A DNA stretch of 64,000 bases. Origin: Archangium sp. (GTDB lineage: Bacteria; Myxococcota; Myxococcia; Myxococcales; Myxococcaceae). The stretch lies in the NCBI GenBank assembly GCA_030695565.1, contig JAUYRZ010000083.1, forward strand, positions 32,047 through 96,046, written 5' to 3'. How positions within the stretch are numbered: the first letter of the stretch is position 1; every line of letters starts with the position of its first letter. The position numbers and the translations under genes were made by a program. The notes beneath the pieces were generated by a model that saw only the letters and a program-made list of their open reading frames with translations, searched no databases and was not told the origin of the DNA. Shown piece by piece: positions 45,180-54,478 of the stretch.

Positions 45180-46493
45180 TCAAAGATCGAACTGCACCGG
45201 CTGCCCCGACGCCGCGCCCTGCAGCGCGCCCTCACGCATCACCATATTCCCGCGCACGATCGTGGCAATCGGCCACCCAGTGACCTGCATGCCGTCGAAT
45301 GGAGTCCACCCGCACTTCGACTTCGACCAGCCGTTGGTGATGGTGCGCTTCGCGTTCAAGTCGACCACCGTGAAGTCCGCGTCGTAGCCCAGCGCCATGC
45401 GCCCCTTGCGCCGCATGCCGAACACGCGCGCGGGCCCGGCAGAGGTGAGATCGACGAAGCGCTCCAGGCTGAGCCTGCCTTCGTGCACGTGATTGAGCAT
45501 CAGCGGCACCAACGTCTGCACCCCCGGCATGCCCGAAGGCGAGGTGGGCCAGGGCTTCGCCTTTTCTTCCAGCGAGTGCGGCGCGTGATCGCTGCCCAGC
45601 ACGTCGACCAGCCCTGAACGCACCGCGTGCCACAACGCCGCCTGATGGCGCCCGTCGCGAATGGGCGGGTTCATCTGCGCCAGGGTGCCCAGCCGCTCGT
45701 AACACCCGGGCGCCGCGAGGGTGAGGTGCTGGGGACAGATCTCGAAGGTGATCAGATCTTTGTTCGCCTCCAGCAGGGGAATCTCACCCGCGGTGGTGAC
45801 GTGGAGAATGTGCAACCTGCGGCCGGTCTCCCGCGCGAGCGCCAGCAGGTTCCGGGTCGAGAGCACCGCACACTCTTCGTCACGCAGCTCGGGGTGAGCC
45901 ACCACGCCCTGGTCGGCGAACATCCCCTTGCGCTCCTGCAGGCGCGCTTCGTCTTCGCTGTGACACGAGATGCGCCGGCGGCCGCTCTTCATCACCCGGC
46001 GCTGGTTCTCGGGCTTGTCCACCAGCAGCGTGCCAGTCGACGAGCCGCAGAACATCTTCACGCCCGAGCAGCCTTCGAGCACCTCGAGTGCGCCCAGGGT
46101 GTCGGCGTTCTCATTGGTCGCGCCCACGAAGAACGCGAAGTCGGTCCACGAGGTCTCCCGCGCGCGCGCCACCTTCCACGCCAGCCGCTCGGCCGAGTCG
46201 GTGTTGGGGTGCGTGTTGGGCATCTCGAAGAAGGTCGTGACGCCACCGAGCGCGGCCGAAGCGCTGCCACTGCCGATGTCTTCTTTGTGGGTCAGCCCCG
46301 GCTCGCGAAAGTGACACTGCGGGTCGACCACCCCGGGGAGCACGTGCAGTCCTTTCGCGTCGAAGACCGTCTTGGCCTGCGACGAATCCAGGGCGCCGAT
46401 CGCGGTGATGCGGCCACCGGAGACCCCGACATCGACCTCCGCGCGGCCCGACGGCGTGAGGCAGGTTCCACCCTTCAGGAGGAGCTCGAACAT
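45180..46493 (-). CDS. Dihydroorotase-type amidohydrolase
   Basis: This 437-residue protein is a class I dihydroorotase/hydantoinase-like amidohydrolase, an enzyme that interconverts carbamoyl-aspartate and dihydroorotate in pyrimidine synthesis. The ATG complementary to 46491-46493 is chosen because the upstream frame is unsupported. Metal-site features are DPQCHFREPG near residue 50 (the usual first HxH histidine is Gln), the carbamylated lysine region GVKMFCG, HSEDE, LHILHVTT and LGSDHAPHSLEEK. The Q for H change is found in a dihydroorotase subfamily as I recall. It may be a working enzyme or a non-catalytic partner. Confidence 0.85.
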   Translation of the reverse strand: MFELLLKGGTCLTPSGRAEVDVGVSGGRITAIGALDSSQAKTVFDAKGLHVLPGVVDPQCHFREPGLTHKEDIGSGSASAALGGVTTFFEMPNTHPNTDSAERLAWKVARARETSWTDFAFFVGATNENADTLGALEVLEGCSGVKMFCGSSTGTLLVDKPENQRRVMKSGRRRISCHSEDEARLQERKGMFADQGVVAHPELRDEECAVLSTRNLLALARETGRRLHILHVTTAGEIPLLEANKDLITFEICPQHLTLAAPGCYERLGTLAQMNPPIRDGRHQAALWHAVRSGLVDVLGSDHAPHSLEEKAKPWPTSPSGMPGVQTLVPLMLNHVHEGRLSLERFVDLTSAGPARVFGMRRKGRMALGYDADFTVVDLNAKRTITNGWSKSKCGWTPFDGMQVTGWPIATIVRGNMVMREGALQGAASGQPVQFDL

Positions 46494-46535
46494 GTCCGTG
46501 GTTGTGCGCCGACCCTCGTGAAGAGGCAACAGAAT

Positions 46536-47423
46536 CTACCGCGGCGCCGAGACGGCGAGCAGGTCGCGCACCTTCGTCCAGCTGATGCCGGGATACCGAT
46601 CGACGTCGGGCGCCCCGACGATGCCCACGCCGCCGAACATGCTTCGGCTGTACTGCATGCCCTGCCAGGGCGGGAACGGGTCATCGTGGGCGGGCATCAG
46701 CGTGCGCATCACCTTGATCATCACGCCCAGGGTTCCCACCGTGCCGGCCCACTGAAGCGTGAAGCTCCGGCCCATCACTTCGCTGGTGACCGCAGCCAGC
46801 TGCCGGGCGGTGAGCCGGTCGCCTGTGATGCGCAGAAAACGCGGCGCCTTCGGGTCGAGCGCGGCCGCGGCGGTGAACTCGGCCACGTCGTCTTTCGTGG
46901 TGAACTCGAGCACCTGGTCGGCGTTCTCCCAATACAAGACGCGGTTCCACTTGAAGAGAATGAAGGGCGCGTCGCCCAGCAGCAGGTCCATGAACATGCC
47001 GTTGAGAATCGAGGTCGCGGCGATGGGCGCTCGATCGAGGCGCTCCTGAAACTCGCGATGCCAGTCGAGGTTGCGGTTCTCGCCGGGCTGCAGCTGATTG
47101 AAGTCGAGCGCGTAGTCGGAGGGTATGAAGCGCGGTACGCCGGCCTTCACGGCGCCCTCCAATAAGACAGTCTGCGCGTCGACCATCGCTTCGCGCATGC
47201 CCAACAGGGCCGAGACCACGCAAGAAGCGCCGCGGCAGGCGGTGGCGACCTCCGTGGCGTTCCAGGGCTCCACCACCACGACCTCGGCGCCGAGCGCACG
47301 AAGGGACTCGCTCTCCTTGCGTGTCAGGGCGACCACCTGCGCGCCCCGTTTCAGAAGGGCCTTCACGATGCGGCTTCCCAGGTCGCCCGTCGCGCCGGCG
47401 ACCACGATGCGCTGCTCACTCAT
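46536..47423 (-). CDS. NmrA/isoflavone reductase-like NAD(P)-binding protein
   Basis: This 295-residue protein starts at the ATG complementary to 47421-47423. It has the Rossmann motif IVVAGATGDLGSRIVKALL with a strict GxxGxxG and the family pattern LTRKESESLRALGAEVVVVEPW, SALLGMREAMVDAQTVLL and FIPSDYALDF. NmrA-like proteins sense NAD(P) redox state or reduce small molecules. The long extension upstream of the ATG would run across the divergent promoter region and is not used. No neighbour suggests a pathway. Confidence 0.85.
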   Translation of the reverse strand: MSEQRIVVAGATGDLGSRIVKALLKRGAQVVALTRKESESLRALGAEVVVVEPWNATEVATACRGASCVVSALLGMREAMVDAQTVLLEGAVKAGVPRFIPSDYALDFNQLQPGENRNLDWHREFQERLDRAPIAATSILNGMFMDLLLGDAPFILFKWNRVLYWENADQVLEFTTKDDVAEFTAAAALDPKAPRFLRITGDRLTARQLAAVTSEVMGRSFTLQWAGTVGTLGVMIKVMRTLMPAHDDPFPPWQGMQYSRSMFGGVGIVGAPDVDRYPGISWTKVRDLLAVSAPR

Positions 47424-47553
47424 GGCCCCAGCTGTCACCACCTGGGCCACTGCCGGCCACCAATTCGAAGCCGTGGTGTCAGGTCGCGCGAGCAATTCGT
47501 TCGCGGCGGAGAATTCCGGCAATAGATTGCCCGCCGCGAACGTGCGGGGGCCG

Positions 47554-49743
47554 ATGCGGATGGGTTCACTCCTGTTGCTGCTCATCCCGGGTGTGGCCGG
47601 GGCGCAGCTGCCTGCCTTTTTCGACCCCCCGGCACGCGAGGCACGGCGCCCCCTGCAGGCCACCCGCGTCACCGTCGCCCCCGACATCGATGGCGAGCTG
47701 AACGATGAGGCCTGGAAGGCGGCCGAGCCCAGCGCCGGGTTCGTTCAGTACGAGCCCAAACAGGGCCAGAAGCCGACCCACAGCAGCATCGTGCGCCTGG
47801 TGTTCGACGACACCGCGCTCTACGTCTCCGCCGAGCTGGAGCAGCCCGGTGGCTGGAGCGCCTTCAACCAGCGCGACATGCGCCGCGACTTCCCCACCAA
47901 CGAGTGCGACAGCTTCTCCGTCATCCTCGACACGTTGGGTGACGGCCGCAACGCGTTCAGCTTCTCGGTCAATCCGTTCGGCGCGCAGCGGGAAGAGCAG
48001 GTGGTCGACGACTCCTTGTTCGAGCCGAACTGGGACACCGTCTGGCGCGCTTCCACCACGCGAGACGAGCACGGCTGGAAGGTGGAGCTCGCCATTCCGT
48101 GGAAGTCGCTGCGCCACGGCGGCAAGGCGGTCGTCTGGGGCATTCAGTTCTACCGGCGCGAACGCGGCATGAATGAAGACACCGTGTGGAGCCCGGTGCC
48201 TCGCACCGTCTCGCCCTGGCGCATGCCGTACGCGGGCGTGGTGAAGGGGCTCGAGCCCGCCGACGCCTCGTTGCTCTCGCTGCAACTGCGGCCCTATCTC
48301 ATCGGCCGGCTGCAGAAGGTGGGCGACGACGCGCTGAGCATCATGCCCAGCGGCGGCGGCGAGGTGACGTGGAACCCCACCGCCTCGACCATGGTGGATC
48401 TCACCGCCAACACCGACTTCGCCGAGACCGACGTCGATCGCCGGGTGGTGAACCTCTCTCGGTTCTCCGTCTTCTTCCCCGAGCGGCGCCAGTTCTTCCT
48501 CGAATCAGCCGGCGTCTTCGCGGCGGGCTTTCAGGGCTTCCTGCAGCCGTTTTTCAGCCGGCGCATCGGCCTCAACTCCGACGGAGAATCGGTGCCCATC
48601 ACCTTCGGCGCGCGCGCGGTGTATCGCACGCTCGAGCGCAGCGCCGGCGCGTTGGTGGTGCACACCTTGCCCACGGCCAACTCGAACGCTTCGTTGTTCG
48701 CGGTGGGGCGCTACACCCGCAACCTCGGCGCGCAGAGCCGCATCGGAGGCATGGTGGTGGTGCGCCACGACTTCGAAGGTTCCCAGGGAGAACCGACGGA
48801 CAACGTGGTGCCGGTGCTCGACGGTCTGTATCGCAGCGGGCCGCTCACCTTTCAGGCGACGTTGATGGGCTCGTCGACGACCAGCCCCAAAACCCAGGCC
48901 CGCTTCGGTACCGCCGCCACGCTGCAGGCCGCCCTGCAGGGCAACTGGGGAAACCTCACGGTGGAGGCGCTCGGCGTCACGCCTGACTTCGAAGCCAAGA
49001 CGGGCTTCGTCGCGCGCGGCGACATCATGGGCATCGGAGGGAACGGGGGCATCGACTGGCGGCCCGATTGGTTGCCTTCGTGGCTGCGCTCCATGGGCCC
49101 GTTCTTCGAGAGCTACGCGTTCTGGGGCGTGAGTGATCAGAAGTTCCAGGAAGCCAGCGTCTACTTCTCGCCGATGTGGTTCCTGTTCAAAGGCGGTGAT
49201 GAAGCCTGGCTCTTCGTCGAGAAGGCGGAGCAGGTCCTCAAAGATCCCTTCATGCCGGTGCAGAAGGTGGAGTTCGCGCCCGGGGCCTATTCGTACGAGC
49301 GCATCGGCGTGGCGGCCACGTCTCAAGCGAGCCGGAAGGTCGCAGGCAGCGGGGAGATCTCGACCGGCAGCTACTACTCGGCCTCGTCGTTCTCGGGCAC
49401 GGTGCGCGGGTCGGTGCAGCCGATACCGCACGTGCTGCTCTCCGGCGCGTACACGTACAACCGGTTCTGGGGCGCAGGTGTGTTGGCCGCGTTCGCCGAG
49501 ACGCACCTGTTGCTGGTGGAGACGCGCCTGGCCCTCTCGCCGCGGCTTCAGCTCATCGGCAGTTATCAGCGCGACACCGACGGCAACGCGCAGCTCTTCA
49601 ATGCCCGGCTCGCCTGGGAGTTCTTGCCGCTGTCATTCGTCTACGTGGTGGTGACGGATCGCCGCTCGGCCTACCGCGCGCCCGACTCCGAACCCAACGA
49701 GCTGCGGGTGGTGGCGAAGGTCACGTACACCTGGCGTCCGTGA
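47554..49743 (+). CDS. Exported DUF5916 protein with carbohydrate-binding-like N terminus
   Basis: This 729-residue secreted protein starts at the ATG with a clean signal peptide (LLLLIPGVAGAQ). Residues about 30-225 resemble a CBM9-like domain (IDGELNDEAWKAAEPSAGFVQ, DECDSFSVILDT in variant form, and GWKVELAIPWKSL). The rest (about 240-729) matches DUF5916, an outer-membrane beta-barrel domain, with VDLTANTDFAETDVDRRVVN, FPERRQFFLESAGVF and a final YVVVTDR strand ending in aromatic WRP. Such proteins probably act in polysaccharide or signal handling at the outer membrane. Confidence 0.82.
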   Translation: MRMGSLLLLLIPGVAGAQLPAFFDPPAREARRPLQATRVTVAPDIDGELNDEAWKAAEPSAGFVQYEPKQGQKPTHSSIVRLVFDDTALYVSAELEQPGGWSAFNQRDMRRDFPTNECDSFSVILDTLGDGRNAFSFSVNPFGAQREEQVVDDSLFEPNWDTVWRASTTRDEHGWKVELAIPWKSLRHGGKAVVWGIQFYRRERGMNEDTVWSPVPRTVSPWRMPYAGVVKGLEPADASLLSLQLRPYLIGRLQKVGDDALSIMPSGGGEVTWNPTASTMVDLTANTDFAETDVDRRVVNLSRFSVFFPERRQFFLESAGVFAAGFQGFLQPFFSRRIGLNSDGESVPITFGARAVYRTLERSAGALVVHTLPTANSNASLFAVGRYTRNLGAQSRIGGMVVVRHDFEGSQGEPTDNVVPVLDGLYRSGPLTFQATLMGSSTTSPKTQARFGTAATLQAALQGNWGNLTVEALGVTPDFEAKTGFVARGDIMGIGGNGGIDWRPDWLPSWLRSMGPFFESYAFWGVSDQKFQEASVYFSPMWFLFKGGDEAWLFVEKAEQVLKDPFMPVQKVEFAPGAYSYERIGVAATSQASRKVAGSGEISTGSYYSASSFSGTVRGSVQPIPHVLLSGAYTYNRFWGAGVLAAFAETHLLLVETRLALSPRLQLIGSYQRDTDGNAQLFNARLAWEFLPLSFVYVVVTDRRSAYRAPDSEPNELRVVAKVTYTWRP

Positions 49744-49889
49744 CAGTGGTGGCAGGGCAGGGGTGGAGCACGCTTGTCCCACGCACGGGTTTCGGCGTGT
49801 TTGCGTTGGTATGCCGCGTGCTCACGGGCTGCACGCGGATCGATTCATCCCACAGCGACAACCAAGCCTCACAACTTCGGAGATTCTTC

Positions 49890-51278
49890 ATGACCCAACG
49901 AGCCCTGCTCAGTGCCCTCGTCGTGTTGTCTTTCGCCTGCGCGCCCGACCCGAAGGTCGTGGCTGAACGCACCGCCGTCGACGTTCAATCCCTCGTGCGA
50001 GAAGCATGGGTGACCGCTGAAGGCTCGAACGGTTGGGCGAGCCTCGACTCGAGCCTGCTCGCGTTGGGCGTGAGCGCCGAGTCGCGCTCCACCTCGATGC
50101 GCGTGCCGGCAGTGACCTCGCTCGACACCGGGCTGGACAGCCTCAAGAAGCGCGTCGATCGCATCTTCGCCGAGTCGAACATCATCGACCGCAGCGGCGG
50201 GGCACTCACCTTCCAGGTGCGCGGCGTCGACGTGTGCACCGATGACAATGGCGCGCTCAACGCCGACTGCGCCGCGTCGGTCGATCGCCAGCAGCTCTTC
50301 GTCAAGGCATCGGGTGATCTCGATCTCGCGCTGCTGGTGGGCGCCGAGAAGAACGAGATCTTCTCCCTGGAGATCCGGAAGAACGCGAGCATCGCGGTGG
50401 TGGTCGATCTCGCGCGCAGCATGGCAGCGATGAGCTCGCTGCAGAGTGCGCAGCAGGGCATGACGGTCACGTACTCCTTCAACGCGAAGGGCAAGGTCGA
50501 GTGGCGCCTCGCGAAGAACGGCAAAGATGACTTCACCCTCTCGAGCTCGGTGCTCTCGCCGGTGACCTCCGAGATGACCGGCACCGACGGTGTCACCCGC
50601 ACTGCCACCATCGGCGCGAAGAGCCCGGTGGCCTCCATTCGCGTCGAGGGTCCCGCCAAGCGCGCCACGCTGGTCTACGGCGCGGGCGAGGTTCGGTACG
50701 CCGGCCTGCTGCGTGACCTCTTGAACGACGAGGCCTTCGCCAGCCGCCCGGTCGACGTCTTCTTCGCGGGCCTGGGCGCCACGCTGATCTTCGAAGACGG
50801 CAAGAACGCGCGGCTCGAGGGCGCGGGCCTGGGCAGCACCACCTCGACCATCAAGTCGGGCAACGACGTGCTCTTCTCCATCGACTTCAACAAAGACCGG
50901 GGCCGCACCGTGGCTGCCACCTGGGAGCCCACCGCAGCGGGCTTCAAGCTGAACTTCACGCCCGGCCTGCAGCTCGATGCGCGCGTGGCCCTGGGGGTGT
51001 TGGCCAGCGCGACGTACGCGGTCGCGCCCGAGCACCAGAACGCGACCTACTCGGCCAGCTTCCTCGCGCCGGGCAAGACGCCCTCGGTGGAGTTCTTCAC
51101 CAACCGCTCGACCAGCGGCGCCCCGTTCGGCCGCATTCTGGAAGGCGAGCTCAAGCTGTCGGTCGACGATGCGCAGGTCGCCGCGCGCACCTTCGCCGCG
51201 CCGAGCTGCCTCGCGTCGTTCGACGGCATGACCACCAACACGTACGTGGAGAGCGTGGTCGCGGTCGACTGCCCCTGA
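49890..51278 (+). CDS. Lipoprotein of unknown function
   Basis: This 462-residue protein starts at the ATG after CGGAGA, with a lipobox SFAC near residue 17. It is beta-rich with repeated LxLxL strands, and carries a few cysteines (VCTDDNG, LNADCAASV, SCLASF and DCP at the end). No enzymatic motif or known family is recognised. It is convergent with the following minus-strand gene (5 bases between stops). The upstream in-frame part is not used, because it lacks a signal. Confidence 0.72.
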   Translation: MTQRALLSALVVLSFACAPDPKVVAERTAVDVQSLVREAWVTAEGSNGWASLDSSLLALGVSAESRSTSMRVPAVTSLDTGLDSLKKRVDRIFAESNIIDRSGGALTFQVRGVDVCTDDNGALNADCAASVDRQQLFVKASGDLDLALLVGAEKNEIFSLEIRKNASIAVVVDLARSMAAMSSLQSAQQGMTVTYSFNAKGKVEWRLAKNGKDDFTLSSSVLSPVTSEMTGTDGVTRTATIGAKSPVASIRVEGPAKRATLVYGAGEVRYAGLLRDLLNDEAFASRPVDVFFAGLGATLIFEDGKNARLEGAGLGSTTSTIKSGNDVLFSIDFNKDRGRTVAATWEPTAAGFKLNFTPGLQLDARVALGVLASATYAVAPEHQNATYSASFLAPGKTPSVEFFTNRSTSGAPFGRILEGELKLSVDDAQVAARTFAAPSCLASFDGMTTNTYVESVVAVDCP

Positions 51279-51282
51279 AGGC

Positions 51283-51846
51283 TCAGTTCCAATCGAAGGC
51301 GAAGTGCAACGAGGTGCCGTTGTGCTTCGCCTTCGTGGTGCCCGCCTTCTTGGTGGTCACCCAGACGTATTCGAACGCACCCAGCCAGTACGCGGGGTAC
51401 TCCACGGGCACCTCGAGCGGATAGGTGATGGTGAGCTCGCCCGAGGTGGGCCCTGTCGTCTTCCAATCGAACTTCACGTTCTTGATCGCGGCCTGGGTGA
51501 TTTGGCCGAAACGCGAGAGCAGGGTCGCAGGTGAAGGGCCGGAGATGGCCAGCAACACGCTGACGAACGGCCTGATGATCATCGAGATCGACTCGGTGAC
51601 CGCGAGCTGACCGACGCGGTGCACCAGCGCGTCGCCGCCGACGGCGCCCATGGCCCGGGTCATCGCGAACGCTTCAGGCGCGCGCCACCACGACTGCGCG
51701 TTCGGCGTGCGCAACATCTGGGCGGTGCCTGCATCTGCTTTCGCCACCACCGGCTCGAATTGGCCGAGCTTCTTGAGCACGCGGACGATCGCGCTGATGT
51801 ACGCGGCGCTCGTCTGGAACTCTGAAAGATCATTCGAGGGCTGCAT
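51283..51846 (-). CDS. Hypothetical protein, possible myxobacterial DUF2378-like
   Basis: This protein of 187 residues starts at the ATG complementary to 51844-51846; a TTG three codons earlier is possible. It contains WWRAPEAFAMTRAMGAVGGD, IIRPFVSVLLAISGPSPATLLSRFGQ and VPVEYPAYWLGAFEYVWVTTKKAG. The size and pattern remind me of a myxobacterial paralogous family of about 190 residues (DUF2378/TIGR02265), but this is uncertain. No signal peptide, helix or catalytic residues are obvious. It is divergent from the small exported protein at 52012. Confidence 0.6.
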   Translation of the reverse strand: MQPSNDLSEFQTSAAYISAIVRVLKKLGQFEPVVAKADAGTAQMLRTPNAQSWWRAPEAFAMTRAMGAVGGDALVHRVGQLAVTESISMIIRPFVSVLLAISGPSPATLLSRFGQITQAAIKNVKFDWKTTGPTSGELTITYPLEVPVEYPAYWLGAFEYVWVTTKKAGTTKAKHNGTSLHFAFDWN

Positions 51847-52011
51847 GCGACGCAATGTAGCGCGCTCTCGTTTCGAAGCGACGCGCTGAATCGTGGCGTG
51901 ACGGGGTGTAACGAAACGTCACGCGCGCTCTCTTGCCAAGCGCGCAGACTTCTTCGAAGGCGGCAGCCGGCATCGGGGCTGCACAGGGGTCGCTGGCTCC
52001 AAGGAGGAGTC

Positions 52012-52251
52012 ATGAAGACCAAACTGATGATCAGCGCCTTGTTGTTCTGCAGCTCACTGGCCGTCGCGTCCGACGTGCCCGAGGTTCCTTCCACCCGCCT
52101 GGCCAAGAAGAAGATGGTCAAGCCCAGCGGTCCGCCCACCACCGACAAAGCGCAGCAGGTGGAGGAGACGGTGCTGGGAGGCCTCGGCACGGGAATCTCC
52201 ACCGCGCCCGCGAAGAAGGCCCGAGGCACGGGCGGCTCAGAGAAGAAGTAG
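52012..52251 (+). CDS. Small exported basic peptide
   Basis: This 79-residue peptide has a signal peptide (ISALLFCSSLAVASD) and a mature part of about 60 residues rich in Lys and Pro with Gly/Thr stretches (KKKMVKPSGPPTTDK, GTGISTAPAKKARG). A strong AAGGAGGAG site lies 4 bases before the ATG, which suggests abundant production. No family is recognised. It ends 44 bases before asd and may share its transcript. Functions such as a periplasmic linker or toxin-like peptide are open. Confidence 0.7.
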   Translation: MKTKLMISALLFCSSLAVASDVPEVPSTRLAKKKMVKPSGPPTTDKAQQVEETVLGGLGTGISTAPAKKARGTGGSEKK

Positions 52252-52295
52252 CGCCGGTGGCGACGGCCGCCGATCGGTGTACGGTCGGCGCCGTC

Positions 52296-53381
52296 ATGGC
52301 CTCGAAGCTCAAAGTCGGTGTTCTCGGTGCGACCGGAATGGTCGGCCAGCGGTTCGTCTCTCTCCTCGCCAACCACCCCTGGTTCGAATTGACCACGGTC
52401 GCCGCGAGCCCTGCTTCGGCAGGCAAGTCGTACGCAGAGGCCGTCAGCGGCCGCTGGACGCTCGCGGGTGGCGTGCCTGCGAACGCAGCCTCACTCACCG
52501 TCAAAGACGCCTCCGACATCGCGGGCGTGGCCGACTCGGTCGACTTCGTTTTCTGCGCCGTCGACATGCCCAGGGACGTCACCGCGAAGCTCGAAGAAGA
52601 CTACGCGCGCCGCGAGACGCCGCTGGTCTCGAACAACTCCGCGCACCGGTGGACGCCCGACGTGCCGATGGTGATTCCCGAGATCAACGACGCTCACAAC
52701 GGGGTGATCGACGCCCAGCGGCGCAGGCTCGGCACGAAGCGCGGCTTCATCGCCGTGAAGCCGAACTGCTCCATTCAGAGCTACGTGCCGGCGATTCACC
52801 CGCTCAAACACTTCGGGCCCACCCGGTTGGCGGTGTGCACGTACCAGGCGATCTCCGGGGCGGGGAAGACCTTCGAGAGCTGGCCCGAGATGGCCGACAA
52901 CGTGATCCCCTTCATCAAGGGCGAAGAAGAGAAGAGCGAGCAGGAGCCGCTGAAGATCTGGGGCCAGGTCGTCAACGGCCGCATCGTCACCGCGACTTCG
53001 CCCGCCATCACCGCGCAATGTATTCGCGTGCCGGTGTCTGATGGGCACCTGGCGGCGGTGTTCGTGGCGTTCGAGAAGAAGCCCTCACGCGAGGAGATCC
53101 TCGCGGCCTGGCGTTCCTACGCGGGCAAACCGCAAACGCTGAAGCTGCCCAGCGCGCCTTCGCCGTTCCTGACCTACTTCGAAGAAGAAAACCGGCCGCA
53201 GACGAAGCTCGATCGCGACGCAGGCAACGGTCAGGGCATCAGCATCGGCCGGCTGCGCCCTGACGCGGTGTTCGACTGGCGCTTCGTCGCGCTCTCGCAC
53301 AACACGGTGCGTGGCGCTGCGGGTGGGGCGGTGCTCACCGCCGAGCTGCTCAAGGCCGAAGGCTACCTCGCAGCGAAGTAG
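52296..53381 (+). CDS. asd: Aspartate-semialdehyde dehydrogenase
   Basis: This 361-residue cytoplasmic enzyme reduces aspartyl phosphate to aspartate semialdehyde, feeding Lys, Met, Thr and diaminopimelate synthesis. It has the N-terminal GATGMVGQRF nucleotide-binding loop, the catalytic C158 (KPNCS) and H251 (VSDGHLA). The pattern and length fit the archaeal/fungal-type branch rather than the E. coli type. The ATG at 52296 is chosen by the start of the Rossmann strand. It is convergent with the stress protein, with 1 base between stops. Confidence 0.92.
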   Translation: MASKLKVGVLGATGMVGQRFVSLLANHPWFELTTVAASPASAGKSYAEAVSGRWTLAGGVPANAASLTVKDASDIAGVADSVDFVFCAVDMPRDVTAKLEEDYARRETPLVSNNSAHRWTPDVPMVIPEINDAHNGVIDAQRRRLGTKRGFIAVKPNCSIQSYVPAIHPLKHFGPTRLAVCTYQAISGAGKTFESWPEMADNVIPFIKGEEEKSEQEPLKIWGQVVNGRIVTATSPAITAQCIRVPVSDGHLAAVFVAFEKKPSREEILAAWRSYAGKPQTLKLPSAPSPFLTYFEEENRPQTKLDRDAGNGQGISIGRLRPDAVFDWRFVALSHNTVRGAAGGAVLTAELLKAEGYLAAK

Positions 53382-53382
53382 C

Positions 53383-54324
53383 TCACGGGCCTCTGCAGAC
53401 CACCTGGCACCCGGCCTCTTCGAAGACGCCATCGCGGTAGGTCTTCACCAGCAGGCCGGTCGTCGCCAGCGCGCCCACCAACACCAGCGCCACCGCTCCA
53501 AGGCTCAACGCCCCTCGGCGCTGATGCACGAACAGCGGCAGGGTGGTGGTGAGTTCTTCTGCCTCAGGCAGCAGCGCGACGGAGATCGGCGCATCGACCA
53601 ACACCTCGTGCGCCACCGACGTTCGCCGGCCCAGGGGGCCCCGCTGCGCTTTCGCACCGAGCAGCACCACGTCGGCCTTCTCCGCGGCAGCGAGCGCGAG
53701 CACCGAGGCTCCCGTGGGGAAACGCCCTTGCCGCGCGTTGACCTGGAAGGTGGCGTTGGAAGGCAGCCCATCGAGCCGGGTCTTCAGCGGACCCCACGCG
53801 TAGACGGTCACCTCGAGCGGCCCGGAGCGGGCGATCTTGGTGAGCCACTGCGGCGCTCCTGCGGCGCTGCCCGACTGGTCGACGGCGAGGAACACCTTCA
53901 ACGCGCGCAGGCCCTTTGACCAGGCCTCGAAGGGCTCGGGGTTGCGCACCACCAACATGGGCACGTGCGCTTCAGAGGCGAAACGATCCGCGGAGGTGTT
54001 CAGGTACCGGGTCTTCTTGCGGTGGGTGTCGCCGACCACCAGCAGCTCGGCCTGAACGTCGTCACACTGCCTGGCCACGGAGCGATCCGTCGCGCCGCGC
54101 AGCAGCCGGGTCTCGACCTCCACGCCCTGCTTTCGCAGGAGCTCTGCTGCACCTTGCAGCGCCTGGCCGGCCTCCCGGCCCTCCTTGTGGGCCGGGCGGA
54201 TTCGGGAATGGGGAACGACACTGGTCAACCAGAGACGTTCACTGCTCTGCCGTGCGAGCAGGGCGGCGACCGCGACAGCGTTGGCTGACGAGGGACTGAA
54301 ATGGGTCGCGCAGACGATGGTCAT
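53383..54324 (-). CDS. Tandem universal stress protein with C-terminal membrane helix
   Basis: This 313-residue protein contains two UspA-like domains (about residues 1-130, with IVCATHFSPSSANAVAVAALLAR, and 145-265, with KVFLAVDQSGSAAGAPQWLTKIA). Typical UspA ATP motifs (GxxGxxS) are only partly met: LVVGDTHRKKTRYLN and VVLLGAKAQRGPLGRRTSVAHEVL. A hydrophobic helix near 282-304 anchors the C terminus in the membrane. The start at the ATG complementary to 54322-54324 follows a GGAGGT in a hairpin loop. The membrane tail is uncommon for Usp proteins. Confidence 0.85.
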   Translation of the reverse strand: MTIVCATHFSPSSANAVAVAALLARQSSERLWLTSVVPHSRIRPAHKEGREAGQALQGAAELLRKQGVEVETRLLRGATDRSVARQCDDVQAELLVVGDTHRKKTRYLNTSADRFASEAHVPMLVVRNPEPFEAWSKGLRALKVFLAVDQSGSAAGAPQWLTKIARSGPLEVTVYAWGPLKTRLDGLPSNATFQVNARQGRFPTGASVLALAAAEKADVVLLGAKAQRGPLGRRTSVAHEVLVDAPISVALLPEAEELTTTLPLFVHQRRGALSLGAVALVLVGALATTGLLVKTYRDGVFEEAGCQVVCRGP

Positions 54325-54325
54325 G

Positions 54326-54343
54326 ACGTGGGGACCTCCACGT
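54326..54343 (-). promoter_or_regulatory. Ribosome-binding-site hairpin ahead of the stress protein
   Basis: On the minus strand ACGTGG and CCACGT pair around the 6-base loop AGGTCC, 1 base before the ATG. The Shine-Dalgarno GGAGGT straddles stem and loop. A hairpin here could tune translation of the universal stress protein with temperature or ligand binding. The pairing is seen, the regulation is inference. Confidence 0.4.
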
Positions 54344-54478
54344 AGAAGTGCACGCATAAGGCGATCCACCACAAGCGGGTGAATCAGCTCGCAACGAATC
54401 GCGCGGCGGCGCAGCGTGTGCGTCGAGAGAAAAGATCGCGCAAACGCGCGCTGGCCACTCGGCTCAAGCCGATTGTTT

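Noticed and set aside
45627..47165. 512-codon plus-strand frame over dihydroorotase and NmrA genes
   Set aside because: It crosses two well-supported minus-strand genes and their gap, and shows no conserved motif.
54437..54452. Intrinsic terminator after the outer-membrane barrel gene on the minus strand
   Set aside because: The GCGC-type stem is only 4-5 bases and the T run follows after a gap, so it was not annotated as a feature.
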